From NCBI GenBank assembly GCA_000310025.1, contig FN649750.1:1054347-1088022 (forward strand): DNA of 33,676 nucleotides. The letters run 5' to 3'. The notes below the pieces were generated by a model. That model had not been told where the DNA came from and ran no database searches. It worked only from the letters and a program-made list of their open reading frames with translations. Made by a program: the position numbers and the translations under genes. Shown in pieces: positions 1 to 8,920 of this stretch (position 1 is the stretch's first letter; each line of letters starts with the position of its first letter). The stretch comes from Ectocarpus siliculosus (taxonomy: Eukaryota > Sar > Phaeophyceae > Ectocarpales > Ectocarpaceae).

Positions 1-19
1 TTTGGGTGGGCCCCCCCCC

Positions 20-560
20 CCCCCCCCCCCTCTCACTTTTGCGCGTTTTTTGGGACCCCCCCACGTCCCAATTGGGACATTTTCCATTCATCACCACTTT
101 TTCCTACGGGAAAACGAACGGCGGTCCGGGGGATGAAATGCTACCCCTACCCCCCCTTGGGCAAAGTAAGAGGGAACGATTGGCCATCGGTGATTGGTCC
201 GGTGGGAACAACGTCCTTTCCTTTAAAGGACGCTTTAAGACACGCAAACCATGAGTCGCCCCCCCCGCCTCCCCCCACTCTACAATTCGGATGTCGTAAA
301 TTAGTCATCACTATCTCCTACGTGAAAACGAACGGCGTTCCGCGCGATGAAATGCTACCCCCTTCGGCAAAGTAAGAGGGAACGATTGGCCATCGGTGAT
401 TGGTCCTGTGGGAACAAGGCATCTCTCAAGGACGTTAGCCAATGGTTTAACCGCCAAGGCATGCAAACTATGAGTCGCCCCCCCCCCCCTCTACATTTCG
501 GATGGCTTCTATTGATCATCACTACAAGTACCTGCTACGCGAAAGCGGACCGCGGTCAGC
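20..560. repeat. Tandem repeat, about 214-bp unit, roughly 2.4 copies
   Basis: The motif GATGAAATGCTACCCC occurs at 132 and again at 346. It is followed both times by a matching block (AAAGTAAGAGGGAACGATTG, then a second shared block around GGCCATCGGTGATTGGTCC). Each unit closes with CAAACTATGAGTCGCC or a close variant and a long C-tract, then a TCTACAATTCGGATG-like start of the next unit; a third partial unit begins near 490. No gene is visible. The unit's end resembles the C-tract repeat family found at 11930, 13865, 19295 and 22210. Confidence 0.8.
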
Positions 561-589
561 AAAAAACTGCTAACCCTCTCTGCCCGCCG

Positions 590-2450
590 CTACCATCCCC
601 CGCCCCCCCCCTCCCCAAACGCCTCCTCACCATCTTCCCCCATAGGGTCGTAATACGTTGTCCCTCGGGAAGGGTTGTGCTGGCATGGTTGGCCCTTGCG
701 ACGGTCATCCCCCAGAGGCACGGGCACGGACATGGAAGACATGAACCTCTTGAGGGTGGAAGCGGTGGCCGCTGTCTCCTCTCGGAAGCACTCCAGGCAC
801 TTCTTTCTCCGCAAGAGCACCACCTGTTCGTGGGGTTTTGGTGTTCGCGTTGTAGTTCGGGTGCTGTTTCGCGTGCGCGTGGCTTGATCTTGTAGTTCCT
901 TCGTGTTGTAGATGATTCGGATGCTGTTTCACGTGGGCGTTGCTTGATCTGGTGGTTCCTTAGTGTTGTAGATGCTTCGGGTGCTATTTCGCGTGTGCAT
1001 TGCATAATCTTGACGTCCCTTCGTGTTGTAGATGATTCGGATGCTATTTCGTGTGCGCGTTGCTTGATCTCGAGGTTCCTTCGTGTTGTAGATGATTCGG
1101 ACCCTATTTCACGTGGGCGTTGCATGATCTTGAGGTTCTCTCGTGTTGTGTACCGTCTTCACATACTTGTGGTCGGTTTGGTTTCGCGTACTTGAGATAC
1201 TTTTGTTCTCCGTTCGTGGGGCCGCGTGTAGTTCGGCTACTATCGCGCGTGCGTTTATTTGCATACCGTTGCTCGATCATGGGGTGTGTAAATAGTTCGC
1301 CTACAACTGCGTGTGCGTTGTTTGATATTGTTGCTCGTGCGTAGGGTATGAAGTTGGGGTACCAACACGTGTGCGTTGTTTGATCCTGTTGCCCCTTCGT
1401 GCTGGGTGTCGCTGTGCGTTTGCGCGTTGCGTCGCTTGGCGCCAAGACCGAGGGCGCCACCATATGTCACACCCTGACTACACTCCATGGCGGAAAGAGC
1501 GACGACGTCGAAAATGGCGGCGTTGGAACCATCTCGTCGAGAGCGTTCCGAGAACGCATCATGTGATACATGTACACCGTCTTCGTCGCGGGAGTAATCG
1601 AGCTTTGGAAATCGGTCCCGGGGGTGTGGTATCTTCCGACGTGTCCCCCCACGTCGGAAGTAACTTGTTTGCAGCTCCGAAAAAGTCGGTCTGGAAAAAA
1701 AATTCCTCCGCGACCCCGACACCAACGACGAGCAGATACCGCCACCTGAAAACCTATCAAACCCGGGGAACATGCAGCAGTGTCCGCTATTGTTCAGGTA
1801 TGCATGACAAGAACCAAAAGACATGGTGGCCCTTAAGGATTCACACGGCACGAGGGCGGCCGTGCGGCCATTGGCCTCACGACTAGTCCCCCCACACACA
1901 CGCAGGAGACTGGCATCTTATCATTTGGGCAAGCCAGCTAGCGCGGTCGATGCCAAAAATAAAGACCCGAATACGCCCTTTGATTTCAAAGCGTATTCGC
2001 GCTTTTTATCCCCCCACAAGACTGGCGCCTTTTCATTGGTCTGCAGGTTATAGCGGTCGATGCTAAAAAACACACGCACACACGTTGGCTAGAAAGCACG
2101 CAAGTGTTTATTCATTTGTCAGTCGGTTAGCGCGTTTGAGGCCAAGAAACAAGACACACACACGGCATTTGAGCAGAAGGCATGTCTGCGTTTTTTACCC
2201 CCCTACGGAATGGCGTCTCTTTTTTGGTTAGCCGGCCAGCGCGGATCGATGCCAACAACAACGACACTACACGCATGTGCAGTTTTCTTCTGCTGCTCCC
2301 GTTTCTGTCTTTCATCCGGAGACCAGCACAGCCTCCCCCTCACGGGGTCCCATATCGTGTCCTTTTCAAACATTTTCTATTTTGCAACCGCACTGAAACT
2401 GACTTCGTTCATTGATCGGTCTGTTAGCGCGGTCGATGCAAATAACAAAG

Positions 2451-2481
<31 letters not shown>

Positions 2482-5400
2482 TTGCTCACCTGGCTACCAA
2501 AGTGCGAGTACGCCTGGGACGGTTTCACTCGCAAACCCTCACCGCCGGCGGCGTCCTCCGTCCCCACCCCGGTCTCCTCCGAACCCACCCCGGACTCCTC
2601 CGAACCCCCGCGTGACCCCCCTCCCCCCCCAGCAGCCATTCTCGAACCGTCGGCAATCTCGCCGCCTTCGACCCCCGCTTCCAACACCACCCCGCCTTCG
2701 AACCACGCCATCCCCCCCACCTCCTCCAAGCCCGCGGTCTCCCACTCCTCCACCCCCTCCGCCTCCTCTTCGCTCTGAAGCACGCGGTCTTCATCGACCG
2801 CGCTGTCCTGCCGCACCGTCGGAGGGTTTTTCTAGTTAAGGAAACATGTTGGACAAAGCACGCGATTGGGGGAAGCTGGGTCATGGGTTTAGGGATAGGG
2901 TCTGCGTACCCCCTCCCTGTTATAATATTCACACAACAGCAGTCGTGGTTCCGGTAAAAAAAAAGAGAGTGATGAGACAAAGACCCTCGACTCTCTTCTA
3001 CCGGAGCCCCCCTCTCATACCGGGATACGAAGGTACCATACTAATGCTACTATTTAGCCGGTCGAGTCCGAGACAACCAATTTCGACCCTCATATGCATA
3101 TATCGGAGCCCCCTCTCTAATAAGGCGTATCGGAGCCACAACCGTAAACTTCATTTCTCGCGCGAAGAAGGTGGTCCCACCTGGTCGCCGTCGCCGTGCC
3201 TGCCGCCGCCGCCGCCGCCATTGCCGGGCTTAGGTAGAAGCTTGACTGCCGCCACCGAGGTGAGAGAGCCCGACTCTAGAGGGGTCAGCGGCACGGGGTC
3301 CCTCTCGTGGGTGACCCTCATCACCGGGAGGAGGTCCCGCAGAACCGCGGCTCCGGCGGCGTCGGTGACCATGGGGGCCCCGAACGTCATCACCTGTTTA
3401 TTTTTGCCGACGGAAATTGTGTGCGTGTTGGTTTTTTTTTGTTAGCGCTGACCGGCCGACCAATGAAATGACGTCAGTCTTGTAGCTGGGTGAACAACGC
3501 GAACACGCCGTCGCACAAGAGGGTTGTACCGGTAGGGGGGGGCAAGTAGTGTGTGTGTGTGTGTGTCTGTGTTATTTGATCACTTGCACGTCGTAACCTG
3601 GTCGCACGAGATCATAAGATCACAGGCGGGAACCATCGGAGCGCAGACGGCCACCACCGGAACGTTTCTTGGGAGTCGTCAGAGCCGGTTGCAATCGCGG
3701 CTCCCAAGGTCGCAACCCTCATAGTCGCGGCATATTTTTAAAACGAGATTGAGCTTACCACTTGCAACAGTAGTTGGTCGTATTCTTGACACGCGTGACA
3801 TTCGCTCGGCGTGGCGCAGGTGAAACCGCATGAGCGGATGGACTGCTGAAATCGTCTCATTCTGTGAACAGAGCCGGATGCCCCCAATAGTGCCTGTGAA
3901 TAATCTGGCGGGCACACTCCGGCACCGTCGCCGCTGCATGGCCATGCGAAGCACACCCACCTTTACAATGTTGTGGCCCCTCAGCTTGAGCTTCGCTGCC
4001 ACGATCACGGCCGCGGCTCCGCCCAGGCTGTGCCCGGCCAGCTTCACCTCGGCTCCGGGCTCCAAGAACGCCTCCAAATCTTCGATCACCGCGTCGGCGA
4101 CCTCCTTGAAACCCGCATGAAACATGCACCCGCACTCCTCGTCGAAAACCTGAAAACGGAGTTCAGCCGCACTTTGTCGTTACGATAGACGGAGGACACA
4201 ACGGTGTGCAAATACTGCGCGACAGAGCATGGTATCGCTTGCAAAGACCGGGTCCCGCGATGCAACAACAACATGGCGCGACTACGCTCCTCATTGACAA
4301 AACCGAATTTTCAGTGACGAAACCGCAATGACGAGGCCATTCGTTATAGGGTATGCTTTCATGGATATCGTGGGTGAAAGAGCAGCGGTGCCGAAAACGT
4401 CGGCGTTGGAATCATCTTCCCGAGAGCTTCCCTAAAAACGCATCGTACCGCTTGACTTATTCGCCCTCGTTCTTCGCCGAAAAAATCGAGATTTGAAAAA
4501 TCGGCCTCAGGGGTGTGTGGTTTCTTTCGTCGCCTACCGTACCTGGCGCGTCTTGAGGTCGATGCCAAGGTCCGCCAAGGAGACCGTTCCTCGAATCGCC
4601 ACGTGGTGGACTCGGCGATGCTCCTCTCCCGGGAGGTGTCCCACGTGAACGAAGTAGTGGTTCGAAACCTGGAGGCCAAGGCGGTGAAATAATAACGGCA
4701 GTAGCGAGGGTCGGGGGCGGGGGGGGGGGGGGTATGTATATTTTGGAGCCGAGCTCGAGTTGTCACCAGGCGATGGGGATCAATGAAATAGGCCATTTCT
4801 GTTGTTGTCCGTGCGGTTAAATCATGGGCACACGTCGGCGACATCTCTCAACGCCGCCTTACGCCAGAAACACCAACCGCGCGCGCCGACTTCACGCGCG
4901 TGCAACCCCGTGTGTCCTCCAGGGTCATCGCAACCAGTACTCAGCTACGTAGGGCGTATCTCCTGGAGGGAAGCGGGTTCTGAGCGTCACAATCGTTCGG
5001 GCGATACCCTACCACTGAATGTCGAGAGCACTTCCGGTAAACGAACGTCTTGAGCTTCACAATCGTCTGAAGGTCTATTTAGTGAGATATGTAATGCTGA
5101 AGCTTCCTTCCAAAAACTAACGTCCTGAGGTTCACAATCGTCCACAGCAGTTCGTGCCTACTGTAGTCCACAACTTCAAAGCTTCGATTACCTGAGGTAG
5201 ATGACGATCAACCAAGGCTCCGGTGTACTGGTGACAGTCGAACCACCTGGCCACAAGCCGTGGGTCCTTGTGGGTCATGTTGGACAGCTGCGCTAGCTGG
5301 TGCACCTCCTCCCACCGCAGCTGTAGCAACATTCCGAACGAAGAGAAGAGGCATGAAGGGAAGAAATGAAGATGGAACTCTGGGGAGATTGTCGCAGGAG

Positions 5401-6365
5401 ATGTAGCAATGGAATGAGTGCCACCTGCACAGCTATATATGTCGTGTTTCCTGGAGGATAGACAAGTCGCGGGGGGGTGGCTGGCAACACTGGCTTCTCA
5501 GAGTGTAAGGACGTCAAGAGATTGAGATACACTTGGTGCAGCACTTTTCGCTATACAGAGTTACACACATGCCGATGTAGTGGACTAATGTAGTATTTTT
5601 TCTCAAACACGTCCGCGATTTTCGTATTAACACCCCTGTTCTAAAAAAAAAGGAACACGCTGTCCTGCTGTCTGCTGTAGAGAAGGAACACTGCTACACA
5701 GCAATACTACGTATGTAGCCATCATGCGTGGGTGTATCATAGCCATTGCAGCCTGCAGTAATCACACAGGAACCATCGACATATTGTACTTCGACCTTTG
5801 CCGTAGAGCCGCTCAATTTGGCCGGTGACACGAAGCGACCAAAAAGCACCTCGACAGCAGCGGTGGTGCCAACGTACAACGACACGGTCCTCGCACGACG
5901 TACGGCGTCTACCGCAGTACTGCTGTACCTGTTGCATGGTACGCTGTTTGCCACATGTACTGAATCTAGTATGCAAAGTCGGATTATACCTACAGAAAGG
6001 TTGTACACTTCTTGGGACAACACCGAAACAAAATGGGCGTGCGTGTTGAATGGCGTGCGTGCTGTTGTGTCAGACATCGCCGTTCTCTTGTCTCCGCCTC
6101 CCCCTACCTCATCGTCCCACTCCGCAAATCTATCCGGCAGCTGCGCCTCCCTCAGCAGCGCCGCCACAGCCGCTACGGATGCCACAGCTCCTAGCGCCAT
6201 CCCGCCTTTCTTCCTCGCCCTAGGTCCGGCGGTACTTGAATTCCGTGCACTAACCGTCGCAGGAGAGGCTGCTGCTGCTTCTGCTCCCCTCCTCGGTGAT
6301 GGCCGTGCTAGCCTTCTGCAGCAGAGACGCAGCTGGGAAGGCGCGAGGCCTATTCGACTCCTCAT
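590..6365 (-). CDS. Class 3 lipase (alpha/beta hydrolase), seven exons
   Basis: Predicted triacylglycerol or glycerolipid hydrolase of the lipase class 3 family; substrate and compartment are unknown. Exons on the minus strand, in order: 6365-6108, 5320-5192, 4668-4543, 4149-3961, 3393-3181, 2807-2490, 823-590 (TAG stop). The join gives 488 residues, and all six introns are phase 0 with GT/AG ends. Visible motifs: IRGT (154-157, oxyanion-hole strand), GHSLGG with the nucleophile Ser212, VTHERDPVP with the catalytic Asp266, and AYSHFG with the catalytic His407. Thus each triad residue lies in its own exon. Residues about 310-395 form an acidic then Gly/Ser-rich insertion between Asp and His, longer than usual for the family. 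The N-terminus (1-60) is Arg/Ala/Ser-rich and could be a targeting sequence. The ATG at 6365 is the first in-frame Met; an upstream exon cannot be excluded. Exon 3 and the join are from motif reading, not transcript data. Exon 1 also reads open through intron 1 to a stop at 5694. Confidence 0.85.
850..1160. repeat. 60-bp tandem repeat in lipase intron 6
   Basis: The string TCGTGTTGTAGATGATTCGG or a close variant recurs at 901, 961, 1021, 1081 and 1141, an exact 60-bp period, with more decayed units to about 1410. The array lies 25-340 bp upstream (in minus-strand sense) of the last lipase exon. Because 60 is a multiple of three, the minus strand reads as a 20-residue repeat; I regard that as an artefact. 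Confidence 0.9.
1470..1660. repeat. MITE-like dispersed repeat copy (family M) in lipase intron 6
   Basis: It shares the internal block AAAATGGCGGCGTTGGAACC and a following GAGAGCGTTCC block with the copy at 4340-4542 and with the right arm of the foldback at 24747-25295. It ends in GTGTGGTATCTTCCGACGTG, which resembles the family terminus GTGGTATCTTACGTCACC. No coding content. Confidence 0.6.
1890..2480. repeat. Degenerate tandem array with AC-rich tracts in lipase intron 6
   Basis: About five decayed copies of a unit centred on TTAGCGCGGTCGATGCCAA, near 1940, 2050, 2130, 2245 and 2427, each followed by A-rich and (AC)n sequence. The last copy leads into a pure (AC)n run at about 2451-2479, directly downstream of the lipase exon 6 donor (2489-2488 on the minus strand). 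Related single copies occur at 3442-3490, 17225-17265 and 30475-30530, so the unit is also dispersed. Confidence 0.7.
2880..3150. repeat. Dispersed repeat copy, partner at 26070-26250
   Basis: It begins with a GGGTTTAGGGATAGGGTCTG block leading to TACCCCCTCCCT, and ends CTCTAATAAGGCGTATCGGAG. The segment 26070-26250 has the same order of blocks (GTTAGGTGTACGGTCGGCGT, CCCCCTCCCTAAT, then CTCTAATAAGGCCTACGGAG). This copy lies in lipase intron 5 (2808-3180). Confidence 0.5.
3549..3567. repeat. (GT)n microsatellite in lipase intron 4
   Basis: A short uninterrupted GT run. The surrounding intron (3394-3960) shows no further exon. Confidence 0.8.
4340..4542. repeat. MITE-like dispersed repeat copy (family M) abutting a 5' splice site
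   Basis: Internal blocks (CCGAAAACGTCGGCGTTGG, then a GAGAGCTTCC block) match the copy at 1470-1660. On the minus strand the terminus reads GTACGGTAGGCGACGAAAG, close to the family end TACCGTAGGTGACGTAAGAT, and it starts exactly at the lipase exon 3 donor, so the element end and the intron start coincide. The other end does not reach the acceptor at 4150. Confidence 0.6.
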
Positions 6366-7792
6366 CGCGAAGAGCCTGCCTTTCTATGGGTCCCCTCTGT
6401 TGCCTCTGTTGTAGAGAGGCTTGCCAACACAATACAATAGTAGCGGGAAATGATGGCGGTTGTACGTCACAATCCTCTCAGCACCAGCAGGACCTCTCCC
6501 CCTCCCGGCTTGTTGGCATGTAGCCAAGGTCGTGTGTTGGGGGCAAGCAGAGCAAGCAAGGCGTTGCAAACGACGCCGCCCAGTGCACTGCTTTTCGGCG
6601 AAATTTTTTAATTCGAAAAAAAATGTAGAAAAAAAAAATGCGGTCATGTGAAGCTCTGATGCGGCGCAATCACAAATATCAAGCTTCGTTCATCTCTCAT
6701 CTATAGCCTCGCTGTTCGCGCATTGCCACGTTTCGCTTGCAAACGAAGCAGAGAAGGGCCACCGAGTGAGTGGGGGGACGCCATTCACAGCCCCGTCCTT
6801 TCTGTGGTTTCGTTCTGGGTGAGGTAAGTACCGAGTTCCGATATTAGCTGGTAATTTTGTGTGTGAGAATGTACGTCTGCCATAGCTGCCTTCAACGGTT
6901 CATGTCATGTATGCATACACTGCTGTACCTCTCGATAACAAGCCATCAAGGACTAGGTGCGCATGATGGCATCCCGCCTCTGATACCAGCGGTTCAAGTC
7001 CTGCTGGGCTTTGGTTTGGCAGCTGGGGAGTTGCGACTGTAACCAAAACGAGTCCTCCCTCTATTAAGTCGCCCCCTCTGCTTCGTTGCCCGATGCCACG
7101 TCGTCGCATGGTTGCTCATCGTGGGCAAGGGCAACTCAAGGTCAACACAGCAACACCGAATGTCTAGTGCTTGTCTGTAGTCTCACGACGTAGGACACCG
7201 CCAGAGGTGTTTCAACCGGCGCTATTGTAGGAACCGTCGTCAACCTGTGCCTCGCGACGAACGAAGCCTCTTGTTTGTGTTCCGGAAATCTCTGGTATTC
7301 CCCTACGGCTGCTTGCTGCACTTCTGTACTGCTGTCCCACAGAGCACTGCTGTTCGTATGCTATGTGTAGGCCCACTCCGTCGCTCGCTCAGCGTGCACG
7401 TGCAGCGCGGTGTCACAGAGTGTTCGCGACTCACCGTCGCAATTTGGACACGCACACGCGCACCGGTGCATAGCAGACGGAGAGCAGATTGGACTCTAGC
7501 AGTAGTCATTACTGTAGAAGGCTGCTGCCGCGCATCTTCTGCCAGCTCAATCTTCTGAATGTAGACTGCTATATATCGATCGAGTGTCGAGATACCATAC
7601 CCACCGATCAAGCTGTCATATCTCTACCCCCCGACAAAGCTGTCATATTTCTACCATTCGCAGCAATACCGACAGAAGTCTAAGGGGCAAAAAAAGGGGG
7701 GGGGGTTGTATCCACGATAATTTTCGCATCGTGGCATTGAAGACCGCGCAAAGAGGAAGTGGTGAACGGAGGCCAGGACGGTTCTCGAATAC

Positions 7793-8044
7793 ATGTGTGT
7801 GAAGAGGGGTCCTCTTCCGCAAGAAGAAGGCTGGCTGCCTTATGTACCATCTGGTGTGGTGCTGGAGCCTGAACCAGGGGACGCCGGTTATGTCCCGTCG
7901 GAGAAAACAGACTACCGTTTCGTGCGCCTGGACATGTTTATGGAACATCAAGTGGTCCAACTGCTGCAGCAGTCGCTCTTGAGGCAACGGAAGAATTTGG
8001 CCGCGATCCGTGTGCTACCACGTGGCCACAATACGTTCTGCTGA
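7793..8044 (+). CDS. Hypothetical small ORF, 83 residues
   Basis: ATG to TGA without introns. The product is mixed and globular-looking, with an acidic Pro/Gly stretch in the first half and a Gln/Leu-rich, helix-like second half (residues 50-70). I do not recognise it. It could be a fragment of a decayed gene or transposon, an exon of a longer gene, or chance. No RNA or homology evidence is available. Confidence 0.2.
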   Translation: MCVKRGPLPQEEGWLPYVPSGVVLEPEPGDAGYVPSEKTDYRFVRLDMFMEHQVVQLLQQSLLRQRKNLAAIRVLPRGHNTFC

Positions 8045-8283
8045 AAGGCTAATCTATTTTCATGCACACACCGCTTGGTATGTACCACCTTTCGCACAGC
8101 ACCAGCGGTGGGCCAAAGTGTATCTGCGGCACTCGGGCATGTACATTGCTGGATCGGTCTTCGCCTTTGCTCTACACTATGAGCTTTTTTTTGGCATGCA
8201 TGCTGTAGTGCGGTACGGACTCCTACCACTGGTCCCCCTCGACCTCGTGCACCACGGCTCGTTTTTTTTGTGTTCCGCAGGAG

Positions 8284-8514
8284 ATGTCTCCGATAGTGCC
8301 AGGAACACGGCAGCGCCGGGCAAAGAGGAGGCGGGCTCGCCGAACGACCTTCTTGGCGGCAGTCGTGCTTGCCGTTGCCGTGCTCTGCCGACAGCCGGCG
8401 GTGGCGGCGGCAGGGGCGGTAGCGGTAGCGACGGCGGAGCGCAAGGACGATGTCGTCCTGGCGGCAGCAACGCTAGCAGCGTTCCAGGAGGTGAAGCACG
8501 CTCTGTCGTTGTGA
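8284..8514 (+). CDS. Hypothetical small ORF with one hydrophobic segment, 76 residues
   Basis: The ATG lies three bases after a plausible 3' splice site (pyrimidine-rich tract then TTCCGCAG), so this may be a terminal exon as easily as a complete gene. The product has a strongly basic N-terminus (residues 8-20, many Arg/Lys), then a hydrophobic Ala/Val/Leu segment (21-46), then an acidic tail ending in a double stop (TGATAA). It is locally GC-rich compared with its surroundings. Function not recognised. Confidence 0.3.
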   Translation: MSPIVPGTRQRRAKRRRARRTTFLAAVVLAVAVLCRQPAVAAAGAVAVATAERKDDVVLAAATLAAFQEVKHALSL

Positions 8515-8920
8515 TAAAGTTTTCTTTTAATATATTATTACAGCAGTCGGGGTTGGTGGGTCGAGAGGGTGGTACACGGCATAGTACGGGTGAAAGTGGC
8601 TGGTAAAGATGGAATAATCAAGGCGGTTGCAATTAGTGCGGGTGCTGTCTATTGCGCAGGTGACAGCGCTTGGCACTTACCTGCACTATACAAGTTTAAG
8701 GTCCCCGACTGCACGAGCATTGTTAGAGAAACAGGTGGAGGTCTCTGCAGCTTGAAACCGTCAACCGCTAACTACTCCAGGCCTGAGTCCGGGCAACGGG
8801 AAGAAAGTCAAACTTATGTATGCATACACAAGAGCTACGAAAATGTGAGGGAAAGGAAGCCCAGATCCCAGCCGGTTTCCCTCCACTCACTGAAAAGACT
8901 TCAGCACATCCCCTTCGACT

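Larger units (their letters stand above)
6366..8920. other. Divergent intergenic region between lipase and carrier genes
   Basis: About 2.5 kb between two genes transcribed away from each other, so it should contain both promoters. I see an A/T-rich patch near 6600-6650, a short tandem duplication at 7611-7662 (AAGCTGTCATATCTCTACC repeated with changes), a poly-G run near 7695 and two small ORFs listed separately. No convincing core-promoter motif can be assigned by eye. Confidence 0.5.

Noticed and set aside
556-1125. 189-residue minus-strand ORF with a 20-residue repeat
   Set aside because: It reads the 60-bp tandem repeat of lipase intron 6 and uses a different frame from the real last exon (823-590).
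2525-2980. Other-frame ORFs across the Gly/Pro-rich segment
   Set aside because: They are shadows of lipase exon 6; only one frame links to the catalytic His motif with valid splice sites.
5746-6414. 222-residue plus-strand ORF
   Set aside because: It is the complement of lipase exon 1 and intron 1; the family motifs are all on the minus strand.
8010-8606. 198-residue plus-strand ORF
   Set aside because: No recognisable domain, second half is a Gly/Ala/Arg shadow of the 8284 ORF, and it overlaps two other candidates.
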